Shown in pieces: positions 1-6,373 of a stretch of DNA of 9,460 nucleotides (position 1 is its first letter; every line of letters starts with the position of its first letter). A program made the translations under genes and the position numbers. Under the pieces are notes generated by a model. It was given only the letters and a program-made list of their open reading frames with translations, was not told the origin of the DNA and searched no databases. This stretch comes from Ruminococcaceae bacterium UBA5579 (GTDB taxonomy: Bacteria > Bacillota > Clostridia > Oscillospirales > Ruminococcaceae), in the NCBI GenBank assembly GCA_002425305.1, contig DILZ01000044.1, positions 9,057 to 18,516 of the forward strand. The letters run 5' to 3'.

Positions 1-22
1 GCTGCGTAGGAGCTTGTTGTCC
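1..22. repeat. Left arm of a 22-bp perfect inverted repeat
   Basis: Positions 1-22 (starting gctgcgtagg) are the exact reverse complement of 276-297. This arm lies inside the lipoprotein coding region. The match stops sharply on the inner side (base 23 does not pair with base 275); it may extend outward beyond the window edge, which cannot be seen. Confidence 0.9.
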
Positions 23-95
23 CGCTACCGTTCTGACAGCCGCAGCAAAGCGTTGCCGTTGCCAAAAGAACTGCTGCCGCAGCTTTTCTTAACAT
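1..95 (-). CDS. N-terminus of a putative lipoprotein (partial, runs off window start)
   Basis: Reading leftward from an ATG at 95-93, 31 codons are visible before the window edge. They begin MLRKAAAAVLLATATLCCGC, then QNGSG followed by a Ser/Thr-rich stretch. This is a lipoprotein-type signal peptide: K/R charge at residues 3-4, a hydrophobic Ala/Leu core, and cysteines 17, 18 and 20. Cys20 preceded by Gly is the most likely lipidated residue, although the lipobox is not the canonical L-A-G-C. The low-complexity QNGSGTTSS linker after it is usual for Gram-positive surface lipoproteins. Upstream there is a GGTGAG segment as a modest ribosome binding site and a near-perfect promoter (154-182), so this gene is transcribed separately from the ABC operon behind it. 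The mature domain is outside the window and function cannot be assigned. Codons ~25-31 lie in a 22-bp inverted repeat shared with 276-297. Confidence 0.7.
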   Translation of the reverse strand, partial: MLRKAAAAVLLATATLCCGCQNGSGTTSSYA

Positions 96-153
96 ATTCA
101 CACAAACTCACCCGCCTTTCGCCAACCGCTCCCGCGCAAAAATATACACATAT

Positions 154-182
154 ATTATAACACAAATTTTCACCCACGTCAA
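154..182 (-). promoter_or_regulatory. Sigma-A type promoter of the lipoprotein gene
   Basis: On the minus strand TTGACG (182-177) is followed after exactly 17 bp by TATAAT (159-154), with a TG one base upstream of the -10 box (extended -10). Transcription should start near 147, giving a leader of about 50 nt before the ATG at 95. It sits immediately downstream of the terminator at 202-225, so it starts a new unit. Confidence 0.85.
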
Positions 183-201
183 GGTATTATTCTTCAAAAA
201 C

Positions 202-225
202 AAAAAAAGCGGTTTGACAAACCGC
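202..225 (-). terminator. Intrinsic terminator, minus strand (end of ABC operon)
   Basis: On the minus strand GCGGTTTGTCAAACCGC (225-209) forms a 6-7 bp stem with a tiny loop, followed directly by seven T (208-202), then GTTTTT. The plus-strand reading is followed by A residues, so it acts on leftward transcripts only. It lies about 150 nt past the ATPase stop codon and isolates the ABC operon from the lipoprotein gene. Confidence 0.85.
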
Positions 226-266
226 AAAAATATGTATAAACCGCGTAAAGAACGCCGTTATTTAAG

Positions 267-299
267 CGTTGCGCAGGACAACAAGCTCCTACGCAGCGC
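267..299. repeat. Right arm of the 22-bp inverted repeat, within a local quasi-palindrome
   Basis: Bases 276-297 are the inverted copy of 1-22. The same stretch takes part in a local hairpin: GCGTTGCGCAGG (268-279) pairs with CCTACGCAGCGC (288-299), 11 of 12 positions counting one G-U, with an 8-nt loop. It lies in the 226-376 intergenic stretch between the ABC operon stop and its terminator; nothing gene-like is visible there. A short plus-strand reading frame starting at TTG 269 repeats the peptide TTSSYAA of the lipoprotein but then only runs antisense through the ATPase gene. Confidence 0.75.
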
Positions 300-376
300 G
301 TATTATTTTATTAGCCAAAAATCTCGCTCTGAATTTGTGCAATTTCACATACTCTCAAGTACCTTCAACAACTCAT

Positions 377-1039
377 CTAAACGATCTCCCCGTCGGATAT
401 CTCAACGACGCGCTCACACTGCTTTGCAACATTGGGGTCGTGCGTCACGATAACTATGGTTTTACCTTCATCGTTCAGCCTTTTGAAAACGTCCATTATC
501 TCCGCCGAGGTCTTGGTGTCAAGCGCACCCGTCGGCTCATCGGCGAGGATAAGCGACGGCTCGTTTACTATCGCGCGAGCGATAGCGACGCGCTGCTTCT
601 GTCCGCCGGACAGTTTGCTTACGGGCTTTTTTGCAAGTTCCACAAGACCTACGGAGCTGAGTGCTCCGAGAGCCAGATCTCGGCGGTTTGATTTTTTCTT
701 CCGCGCAAAATCTAGCGGGAGCATTACATTTTCGAGTGCCGAAAAATCCTCCACCAACGCGAAATCCTGCATCACCATACCGATCTTCTCGCCGCGAATA
801 CGCGCAAGCTCCCGCTCGGACAGCTTTTTCACAAGCGTATCGTCTATCCGGTATTCACCGCTCTGATAATTGTCTATGCACGCGAGAATATGCAGAAGCG
901 TAGATTTGCCCGCGCCGGATCTCCCGATTATCGCGGTCATCTCTCCGTCGTTTATGGTAAGTGAAACGTTTTTAAGTGCCGTAAATTCGTTTGCTTTTTT
1001 AGGATTATAGGTTTTTGTAATGTTCTTTAATTCTACCAT
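377..1039 (-). CDS. ABC transporter ATP-binding protein, MacB/LolD/FtsE family
   Basis: 220 residues, the usual length for the stand-alone ATPase of MacB/LolD/BceA-type systems. It should power the two FtsX-type permeases encoded just upstream, coupling ATP hydrolysis to export or extraction of a substrate at the cytoplasmic membrane. Visible motifs: Walker [10 protein letters not shown] (39-47), Q-loop Gln91 (VMQDFA), signature LSGGQKQR (143-150), Walker [10 protein letters not shown] (163-171, catalytic Glu168), D-loop GALDT and H-loop His200 (VTHD). All catalytic residues are present. An oddity is ILACID (51-56) where the family usually has ILAGLD. The ATG at 1039 is set by an AAGGAGG site overlapping the stop of the preceding permease gene; the intergenic gap is 10 nt, so the genes are cotranscribed and probably translationally coupled. 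The substrate cannot be read from sequence; peptide antibiotics or lipoproteins are family precedents. Confidence 0.93.
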   Translation of the reverse strand: MVELKNITKTYNPKKANEFTALKNVSLTINDGEMTAIIGRSGAGKSTLLHILACIDNYQSGEYRIDDTLVKKLSERELARIRGEKIGMVMQDFALVEDFSALENVMLPLDFARKKKSNRRDLALGALSSVGLVELAKKPVSKLSGGQKQRVAIARAIVNEPSLILADEPTGALDTKTSAEIMDVFKRLNDEGKTIVIVTHDPNVAKQCERVVEISDGEIV

Positions 1040-1049
1040 TTCGTCCTCC

Positions 1050-2291
1050 TTACTCGGTCTGCAAAAGCTCTTTTGGAGTTGCTGAATTCAGCATTATCAG
1101 CGGCATTATCATTGAGAAAATAAGATACAGCGCAAATACACCCAAAACCGCTAAAAACGTCCAGCCGTTCGCAACAACCATAAATGTTTCCGAAAGCGGC
1201 GTCGCGCCGACCACCGTAAGTCCCGCCGCCGCGATAATAAGCGCCGCCGCACCCGTGACAAGCGTTTGGAACAGATTTACAAGTGCGCATTGCCGCCAAC
1301 GCAGCCCCAAAACATAATACTTCGCGTAGTCGCGCAGCCTCCGCCGCGCCGCAATCGCCGAAACGCTCACCGCGCTCACGACCGTCAAAACCATAAGCAC
1401 GATAACGATAGGCAGGAGCTTCATAAGCTCGGTGTGAATATATTCCTTACTCGCGGCGTTTATACTTTCAAGTGCGGTCGTGTAGCCGCCTGTTTGCGCC
1501 GCTCGTTTCAACGCTTCTTGAAGCGGTATGTCAGTTCCGCCGAAATCGAAAACAGCGGCGATTATCATAGTTCTCGTTTCCGGACAGAGCCTCTGAAGTA
1601 CGCTTTCCGACAGGAGCATAGGCGGATTTCCATCGTCAATATCGGTATAATACGCGTCATAAAGGCTTCGGTATGTCTTGGGATAGTCATATGTTCTGGC
1701 ACGCGGCGAATTTAAGCTGAGGAAATCCTCGCCGCTTTTCATTACACCGACCACCTTCACTTTCACATGCTCGTCATCAAACAACATATCAATAACATCG
1801 CCTACGTCCGCGCCGTATAACCCTTCGGGAATTACCGCCTCCAGCTCGTCGGAAGCGGGATCTAGCCATTTTCCGCGTGCGAGCTTTGGGATATACCTGT
1901 CAATGAACGTGTCATTATATAAAATTAGTTCTGACGGTAAATCGTCATATAATAATTCTCCGCTCGGCGAGGAATGAGAGGCATAAAAACATTTGATCCC
2001 AAAAACGTTCCGCGCACCAGTAAAATCGCGAAGCTCCTCAAAAGTTTGAACCGAACCGCGCATATCTTCGGTCGCCGTTCCGGGAAGCTCAGCGCCGGAA
2101 AAAAAGGAATATTCGCAGAACACGCCGTTCATTTCAAGAAAGTTCTTTACGGGAAGATATTTTCTGTAACGCACGAACAGCGACGATACCATAACCGCCG
2201 TTATCAGAAATATCGCCGTAAGCTGTAACAGGCAGACGATATTCATCACGGGGTTCTTCTTTAAATTTTTAAAAGCGGTTTTCAACAACAT
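1050..2291 (-). CDS. FtsX-like ABC transporter permease (second of pair)
   Basis: 413 residues with the MacB/FtsX layout: one N-terminal membrane helix (about 17-39), a large extracytoplasmic domain (about 40-290), then three membrane helices (about 292-315, 335-362 and 377-402). After helix 2 comes the basic segment RRRLRDYAKYYVLGLRW (316-332), in the place of the RRREIGILRALG coupling-helix motif of FtsX domains, here a degenerate version. It is the middle gene of the operon: its ATG is 2 nt after the stop of the first permease, with an AAGAGGG site inside the end of that gene, and the ATPase follows 10 nt downstream. The two permeases differ in sequence, so the transporter is probably a heterodimeric permease pair with one ATPase. 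The extracytoplasmic domain shows no motif I recognise, leaving the substrate open. Confidence 0.88.
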   Translation of the reverse strand: MLLKTAFKNLKKNPVMNIVCLLQLTAIFLITAVMVSSLFVRYRKYLPVKNFLEMNGVFCEYSFFSGAELPGTATEDMRGSVQTFEELRDFTGARNVFGIKCFYASHSSPSGELLYDDLPSELILYNDTFIDRYIPKLARGKWLDPASDELEAVIPEGLYGADVGDVIDMLFDDEHVKVKVVGVMKSGEDFLSLNSPRARTYDYPKTYRSLYDAYYTDIDDGNPPMLLSESVLQRLCPETRTMIIAAVFDFGGTDIPLQEALKRAAQTGGYTTALESINAASKEYIHTELMKLLPIVIVLMVLTVVSAVSVSAIAARRRLRDYAKYYVLGLRWRQCALVNLFQTLVTGAAALIIAAAGLTVVGATPLSETFMVVANGWTFLAVLGVFALYLIFSMIMPLIMLNSATPKELLQTE

Positions 2292-2293
2292 TA

Positions 2294-3466
2294 TTATACC
2301 CTCTTACTTTCTTCCGTCAACGTCCGCGAGATCTGCCCGGCAAGCATTATTCCCATAATAGCAAGAAGCATCACGAGATAAATGCCGAATATCGCCAGGT
2401 AAATGACGGTCGAATAAGCCGCCTCCATAAACTCAAATAAATTCGCAAGTACTCCGTGCATAAACGGGATATATGATGCCACTCCGACAAGAAAAACGGG
2501 AACACATAAAAGAATACACTCGCCTAAACATATCGCCCACGCTTTTCCGCAGGTACAGCCGCAAATTCTCATTATGGCAAGCTGTCTGCTCCGTTTTTTA
2601 AATATGAAGTTGTAAAGAAACGCGAAGTTTATAACAGTAAGCGCCGCTATAAGCACGGAGAGCATCATAATATTGTTGTATATGTAAACGCTGTCGCTGT
2701 CGGGTACGTCCGCGTCGTCAAATTCCAGCTTGCCGGGAATTACTTCCGCGGCGGTATCTTTAAGCATATTGATCTTTTTTCGAGTTACGATATTTTCAAA
2801 ATTAAACGAAAATTGACCGACTTTCTGCTCCGGTGGCATTGCCAAGAAAGGAATTATTATTCCAAAAGAGCTATGCGTACCAACAACTGTAAATTCTTTT
2901 TCCAACAGTTTTATCGTATTCTTATCAACAAATAATGAGCCATACAACTTTTCGGCGGTTGTGCCGGACGTGAATTCTTTCGGAATTATCACGACGTTCG
3001 CTCCGTTTATTTCCTCACTGTCGGTAAAGTAACGCCCTGTCGGTATCATACCGTTGCTGTTCCAATAGTTTTCGATATACGGAGAGTAATGAATGATGCC
3101 GCTTTGGAGCGTAAATCTCGAAACAAACCAGCTGCTATACCTCAGATGTTGACCTTCGACATCATATTCTACCTCAAACTCCGATCCTGAGCAGTAGATC
3201 AAATTCAGATCGTCAAATGCCTCATCGGGTACCGCCTCAAGAAACGTTTTAAGCTCGCTGTATGTCAAAGTTTGTCCATCCGATATACGCGGATATATTT
3301 CCTTCAGCGTTTCCTCGCCCTCAACAATCAAGGCGTGATAATTCTGATACATCCCATAAGAGAACAGAATAACCCACGCCGACACAAACACGCATATCAG
3401 CATTACCACAAATATAAATGTTTCTTTCTTTGCCAAACCGCGAATATTTCGAAAAATAAATTTCAT
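2294..3466 (-). CDS. FtsX-like ABC transporter permease (first of pair)
   Basis: 390 residues, first gene of the ABC operon. One N-terminal membrane helix (about 16-39), an extracytoplasmic domain (about 40-265), then three helices (about 268-289, 310-336, 353-377). Directly after helix 2 is KKRSRQLAIMRICGC (290-304), a clear match to the RRxExAILRALGxS coupling segment of FtsX/MacB permeases that contacts the ATPase. No signal peptide beyond helix 1. The ATG at 3466 lacks a good Shine-Dalgarno sequence (upstream reads tatagttcagaa), so translation may be modest; no better in-frame start is visible. A possible extended -10 promoter lies 36 nt upstream. It ends 2 nt before the second permease. 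No two-component regulator, which often accompanies BceAB-type exporters, is encoded in this window. Confidence 0.88.
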   Translation of the reverse strand: MKFIFRNIRGLAKKETFIFVVMLICVFVSAWVILFSYGMYQNYHALIVEGEETLKEIYPRISDGQTLTYSELKTFLEAVPDEAFDDLNLIYCSGSEFEVEYDVEGQHLRYSSWFVSRFTLQSGIIHYSPYIENYWNSNGMIPTGRYFTDSEEINGANVVIIPKEFTSGTTAEKLYGSLFVDKNTIKLLEKEFTVVGTHSSFGIIIPFLAMPPEQKVGQFSFNFENIVTRKKINMLKDTAAEVIPGKLEFDDADVPDSDSVYIYNNIMMLSVLIAALTVINFAFLYNFIFKKRSRQLAIMRICGCTCGKAWAICLGECILLCVPVFLVGVASYIPFMHGVLANLFEFMEAAYSTVIYLAIFGIYLVMLLAIMGIMLAGQISRTLTEESKRV

Positions 3467-3501
3467 TTCTGAACTATAAAGACCGCTTACAGCAATTTCA
3501 G

Positions 3502-3510
3502 ATTATATCA
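3502..3510 (-). promoter_or_regulatory. Possible extended -10 promoter of the ABC operon
   Basis: On the minus strand TGATATAAT (3510-3502) is a perfect TGn-TATAAT extended -10 element, about 36 nt upstream of the first permease ATG. No convincing -35 box is found 16-18 bp further upstream, which extended -10 promoters can tolerate. It is the only promoter-like match between this gene and the cas3 relic. Confidence 0.45.
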
Positions 3511-3604
3511 ACACGGTAAATGATAATCACGCGCACAGCGCACGAGCGATAGAGTGCTCCGATTTGCGGTCTACTCCTTTCTACTTGTAAAGACAAAATT
3601 TTTT

Positions 3605-3848
3605 CTATAGTATTACAGAATTATGGCTTTTTTGTATAAAAGCACAATGTAAGCAGGAGTTTTTTGGCGCTTTTGTACAGTTAAGTGCTGCTGTTATTGC
3701 TTTTTCATAATACGACAAACTACACTCACAGAAGCCGATTTCGCACTTGCTATTACGGAAAACATAAATCACATCAAGAGTCACATCGTCACTAAAATAA
3801 CCTTTTTTTCGTCTATGACGCCTCCTTGTACTGTTCATAGTCGTGTGC
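3605..3848 (-). other. Unrecognised cysteine-rich reading frame following the CRISPR repeat
   Basis: The frame that starts in cas3 continues through the CRISPR repeat and on to a stop at 3605-3607. The last ~80 residues contain a Cys-rich part (KCEIGFCEC then SCLHCAF) with two paired-cysteine spacings that could bind a metal. I do not recognise a family. It does not match a CRISPR spacer-repeat continuation, since no second repeat appears at the expected ~32-38 nt distance. An AAGGAGG sequence (3827-3821) occurs on this strand but has no in-frame ATG/GTG/TTG within 15 nt. The first in-frame candidate is GTG at 3784, which would give 59 residues. It may be the 3' end of a gene brought next to the repeat by deletion, or only an open frame. 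Translation as a 150-residue fusion with cas3 from 4057 is formally possible. Confidence 0.3.
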
Positions 3849-3880
3849 ATTTCAATCCACGCCCTCCACAGAGGGCGATG
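3849..3880 (-). CRISPR. Solitary CRISPR repeat, type I-C-like
   Basis: Read on the minus strand the 31-32 nt begin (C)ATCGCCCTC, have a TGTG loop, then GAGGGCG, and end in GTGGATTGAAAT. The 7-bp stem CGCCCTC/GAGGGCG and the 3' tag GTGGATTGAAAT are hallmarks of type I-C repeats (family form GTCGC...GCGTGGATTGAAAT). Translated in the cas3 frame it reads RPLWRAWIEM, the sort of peptide that arises when such repeats are read as protein. No second copy occurs anywhere in the window on either strand, so there is no array. Orientation equals that of the cas3 fragment directly upstream, as in complete I-C loci. Confidence 0.85.
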
Positions 3881-4057
3881 AACAGCGTAGAAATTATCGT
3901 TCATTTTTCCTGCGTCGTGAAGAAGCGCCGCTATCATCACAATGTTTTCAAAATTCAACCTTGAAGCAAATTTTTCAGCTTGTTTTACAACTCCAAGGCT
4001 GTGCGAATTGATTGTCTGGATCTCTTTATCGATTTCTCTTTTATGTGCAATATACAT
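3881..4057 (-). pseudogene. cas3: cas3 5' fragment (Cas3'' HD nuclease domain), truncated
   Basis: The first ~59 codons of a type I-C-like cas3. From the ATG at 4057 it reads MYIAHKREIDKEIQTINSHS, the typical Cas3 start (YIAHK then a conserved HS), and continues to LLHDAGK. HD-domain metal ligands are visible: His19, the His47-Asp48 pair and Lys51. Normal Cas3 has about 750-800 residues with an HD nuclease followed by a DExH helicase; here everything after residue ~59 is gone and the frame runs into a CRISPR repeat. The start is fixed by AAGGAG 7 nt upstream; a GTG at 4075 would precede that site and is rejected. The gene starts 42 nt after the relic RlmD stop codon (4100). No other cas gene is in the window. 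It cannot act as an interference nuclease-helicase; whether the fused 150-residue frame is expressed is unknown. Confidence 0.8.
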
Positions 4058-4099
4058 ATAAACGCTCCTTATCACGCTTAGCTTGCAAAAATGACCTCT

Positions 4100-4132
4100 C
4101 TAACGCGACATTAATACTACACACTCTATATG
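4100..4132 (-). pseudogene. Displaced C-terminal tail of rlmD/rumA
   Basis: On the minus strand 4132-4100 reads HIECVVLMSR followed by TAG. This is how RlmD/RumA-type 23S rRNA uracil methyltransferases end (family form HVETVVLLS/HVECVVLMSR). The intact upstream part of such a gene is at 8980-9460, where the same HIECVV codons are followed by a different tail, CIQKTE. The residues before HIECVV here (ICSA) do not fit the family, so the match begins exactly at the shared 18-bp repeat. I infer that this is the original 3' end of rlmD, separated from its gene by an insertion. Confidence 0.65.
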
Positions 4133-4133
4133 C
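4116..4133 (+). repeat. 18-bp direct repeat, candidate attachment site (left)
   Basis: The plus strand reads actacacactctatatgc, identical to 9002-9019 and in the same orientation. Flanking bases differ on both sides. Both copies code in frame on the minus strand for HIECVV of an RlmD-type C-terminus. The pair brackets 4,868 bp (one repeat unit plus interior is 4,886 bp) and is the expected product of site-specific integration into the 3' end of a conserved gene. Confidence 0.75.
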
Positions 4134-4240
4134 GCCGAACAGATAGGAAGTCTGTCTTTTGCCCTTTGTATTCAAAGGAAACCTTTCTGAAGGGATTTAG
4201 GGGTTGGTGTTTGTTTAAAGGAACATTATCTCATACGCAC

Positions 4241-5968
4241 TTAAAGCAATAGCTTTTTCAGTGCATCGCTCATCAGTTTCTGCCTTTTTTCCATAAATTC
4301 TTCAAAATGTGGAAGGTCATAAGAAACGTCATCGGGTAGATATTTTGCATTCTTCTTGTTATCGGCCGTTTCGACCCATTCGCTAAGAGGTGTATTGTTC
4401 TTAGATTCGTTCTCTCGTCCCTCCAAAAGCTGAAGATTTGCAAGCGTGTTTCTTCTTCTGCGCCAATCCTCTTTAGTAGCGTCATCTATTACCGAACCAT
4501 CTGACAAAGTTAATCCGCTAATTTTACTTTCTTCAAACCCACTGTATGGATGCATATGGTCTTGATGGAATCCTTTTTGACTATACTTTAAGTGCGGATA
4601 TAATAAAGAAAGCAACATAAATGTATATGAGCCAATTTGGTATGTGTCGAACATATCATCAATCTCTTCTTCTGTAAATCTAAGTGTTCTGCTACCTGCA
4701 AATTTAACACTATTAAGAATTGACAATTTAAAAGAATCTGCGGGAGCGGCATTCATCGCATTTCGGATACTTACCAAGGCTGAATTTGTCGATGCGCCGA
4801 AAATCTGTTTAACTTGCGCTGCAACGATGTACTTTCTAAGTTCGATTTTGTTGCTGTCCTCTTTAAAATCTCCGCCTTTAAATCTGTAATATACCATTGG
4901 AATAATCGCAACATAAGATATAATATTCTCGGAATTGAACCCAAAATCACTTAACAAATCCACCGTGTCTTTAATAGCTGTGCTGATTTTGTTCCAATTA
5001 TCTTTAATTATGAGTACGCTGTCCTTTTTAAAAGTTTCAACTTTAAGCGCTATTGACATATCCAATAAATACAGACAGCAGCGCATCACAAAATCGTTCG
5101 AGAATTTAAAGCCTTCTCCTTTTCTGTTTATCTCAGACAGCAACGCATCTATTTCATCTCTTGCTTTATCCCAATGAGATACAATGGTAGAGAACAACAG
5201 ATCCGTTTTAGACAGTACAGTGCCGCCTGAATTTACTCTCACAAAAATATCCAGGACGTTGTCAATGGAATCGCCCTCAACCTCAAAATAATTAATTATT
5301 TCATCGGACGCAAGTCTAGTATGAAGTAAAGAAATGTTTTTTACAGCCTTGTTATCGTCAACCCATCCTTTTGGAATAATTAACTCAGGCAAAATGTTCT
5401 CCGTAGAATACTTTAAAATATCTTTCACAAGATACCACAACTTATCGTCTGTATTTGTTGCGCAAGCCTCTTCTTCTGTCAGAAACTTGAATTCATACGA
5501 AATATCGTCCTCGTCCGCTTTTTGACTGTGAAGATTAAAATACAGTTCCTTTTTAGGAAACGCTTCATCATTATTCCACCTTTTTTTCGGCAGCTTTCGG
5601 CTCATACTCCCTTGCAGTGCAATATAAAGCGAGGATAATCTTTGCTGACCGTCAAGCACCGCATATATAGTTTCATCCCGGTTTTCTTCTTCTAATATAA
5701 ACGGTTGTGATGCTGCAAGATTCTTATACATATCTCGCTCGTGATAGTTTTCAATAAACTTATACATTGAATATCCTTTTTCATTCACGATTTGTTTTTT
5801 GACTTTCCAAAACAAAAACGTTCCAATGGGATAGCCCAGCATAATTGAGTCCATCAATCTTGTAATTTGAGAATCATTCCATACATATTTTCTTTGTATA
5901 GCGGGAAGATAAAACTCCCCACTGATTTTTTTGATTATTTTTCTAATGCTACTCTTTTCGTATGCCAT
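4241..5968 (-). CDS. DUF262 plus HNH (DUF1524-like) protein, GmrSD-family candidate modification-dependent restriction enzyme
   Basis: 575 residues, complete. The N-terminal part has DUF262/GmrS hallmarks: LPAIQRKYVW (21-30), SIMLGYPIGTFLFW (41-54), the DGQQR motif (106-110) with the ParB/Srx-like fold's nucleotide-binding role, and FVRVNSGGTVLSKTDLL (242-258). The C-terminal part carries an HNH-like nuclease signature: HQDHMHPYS (468-476), then RRNTLANLQLL (505-515) and NxSK-like residues (520-523), as in DUF1524/GmrD. Single-chain proteins of this layout include GmrSD, BrxU and SspE, which cut or nick phage DNA, mostly in response to base or backbone modification and with nucleotide hydrolysis. 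That role is inferred here. All motif residues are present, so it is likely active. It has its own promoter (6032-6060) and an AAAGGA site 10 nt before the ATG. The gene is visibly more AT-rich than the ABC operon and rlmD, consistent with acquisition. No ssp or brx partner genes are in the window. Confidence 0.9.
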   Translation of the reverse strand: MAYEKSSIRKIIKKISGEFYLPAIQRKYVWNDSQITRLMDSIMLGYPIGTFLFWKVKKQIVNEKGYSMYKFIENYHERDMYKNLAASQPFILEEENRDETIYAVLDGQQRLSSLYIALQGSMSRKLPKKRWNNDEAFPKKELYFNLHSQKADEDDISYEFKFLTEEEACATNTDDKLWYLVKDILKYSTENILPELIIPKGWVDDNKAVKNISLLHTRLASDEIINYFEVEGDSIDNVLDIFVRVNSGGTVLSKTDLLFSTIVSHWDKARDEIDALLSEINRKGEGFKFSNDFVMRCCLYLLDMSIALKVETFKKDSVLIIKDNWNKISTAIKDTVDLLSDFGFNSENIISYVAIIPMVYYRFKGGDFKEDSNKIELRKYIVAAQVKQIFGASTNSALVSIRNAMNAAPADSFKLSILNSVKFAGSRTLRFTEEEIDDMFDTYQIGSYTFMLLSLLYPHLKYSQKGFHQDHMHPYSGFEESKISGLTLSDGSVIDDATKEDWRRRRNTLANLQLLEGRENESKNNTPLSEWVETADNKKNAKYLPDDVSYDLPHFEEFMEKRQKLMSDALKKLLL

Positions 5969-6031
5969 ATGTCAATATTCCTTTGTCTTTTCACGACGGA
6001 TGAGCACACCCATCTGATATAGTATACCACT

Positions 6032-6060
6032 ATTATATATTTTTTCACCATAAATTTCAA
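6032..6060 (-). promoter_or_regulatory. Sigma-A type promoter of the DUF262-HNH gene
   Basis: On the minus strand TTGAAA (6060-6055), 17 bp, TATAAT (6037-6032). Start of transcription near 6025 gives a ~55-nt leader before the ATG at 5968. The DUF262-HNH gene is thus a single-gene unit, expressed independently of the recombinase relic, which ends in a terminator just upstream. Confidence 0.8.
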
Positions 6061-6090
6061 TACTTTATATGAAAAAATGCAAAATTTCAC

Positions 6091-6127
6091 AAAAAACAAC
6101 CCTGTGTGCAATTACTGCAACAGGGTT
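6091..6127 (-). terminator. Intrinsic terminator of the recombinase relic
   Basis: On the minus strand AACCCTGT (6127-6120 side) pairs with ACAGGGTT (6105-6098), with an inner TGCA/TGCA stem and one bulged base, then G and six T (6096-6091). It begins 12 nt after the recombinase stop codon, as expected for that gene's native terminator, and it shields the DUF262 promoter from read-through. Confidence 0.85.
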
Positions 6128-6139
6128 CTAAACCTCAAC

Positions 6140-6358
6140 TTACTTGTTTCTCATAATATCCACCGAAAGCCCCGATTTTAACTCCACCCCAAACTTATCG
6201 TCATACATCGTCACCTTTGCTATCAGCCGCCTGACAAGCTGTTCATCGTATTCTACGGCTTCTGAGGTTTGGCTGTTCAGGAACGCTTTCATATTGATAA
6301 CACTTTGCTTTACCCCCTCCAATTCAGCCTTATCAGCCAGTATCCTCTGCTTTTCCTC
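6140..6358 (-). pseudogene. C-terminal remnant of a large serine recombinase (DUF4368-like)
   Basis: An open frame of 72 residues preceded at once by an in-frame TGA (6361-6359). It reads EEKQRILADKAELEGVKQSV..., a coiled-coil-like stretch, then a C-terminal block VEYDEQLVRRLIAKVTMYDD and FGVELKSGLSVDI. The 'LVRRLIxKVTxYDDKFxVExKSGxxVDI' pattern is the end of TnpX/Tn4451-type large serine recombinases of Clostridia (DUF4368 region), proteins normally of ~500-550 residues. The catalytic serine domain, recombinase domain and zinc ribbon are all missing. A second frame just upstream (SREIIERK, 6375-6352) looks like an earlier piece of the same coiled coil offset by a frameshift. Upstream, the sequence switches to GH25 lysozyme within ~20 nt, so a deletion joined the two. 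The piece keeps its native stop and terminator. No active integrase is encoded in the window. Confidence 0.75.
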
Positions 6359-6373
6359 TCAATGATTTCCCGA

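Noticed and set aside
269..691. Plus-strand open frame of 140 codons starting TTG.
   Set aside because: Mostly antisense to the ABC ATPase, no ribosome binding site; its start repeats TTSSYAA only because of the inverted repeat.
3530..3580. On the minus strand, AAAGGAG followed by a stretch resembling the DNA of a serine recombinase start (NRKITALYCRLSRDD).
   Set aside because: Similarity needs at least two frameshifts and is only at DNA level by eye; no protein frame supports it. Not annotated, although it would fit a second recombinase scar.
3849..3880. A CRISPR array.
   Set aside because: Only one repeat exists on either strand of the window; a single repeat is reported as a relic.
4139..4160. 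Plus-strand hairpin ACAGA/TCTGT followed by CTTTT as a terminator.
   Set aside because: Five-bp stem without G/C-rich base and a short T run; no gene on that strand ends there.
4170..4205. Minus-strand hairpin AAAGG-TTT-CCTTT as terminator of the DUF262-HNH gene.
   Set aside because: Stem is plausible but is followed by TACAAAGGGC with no T tract, so termination is not supported.
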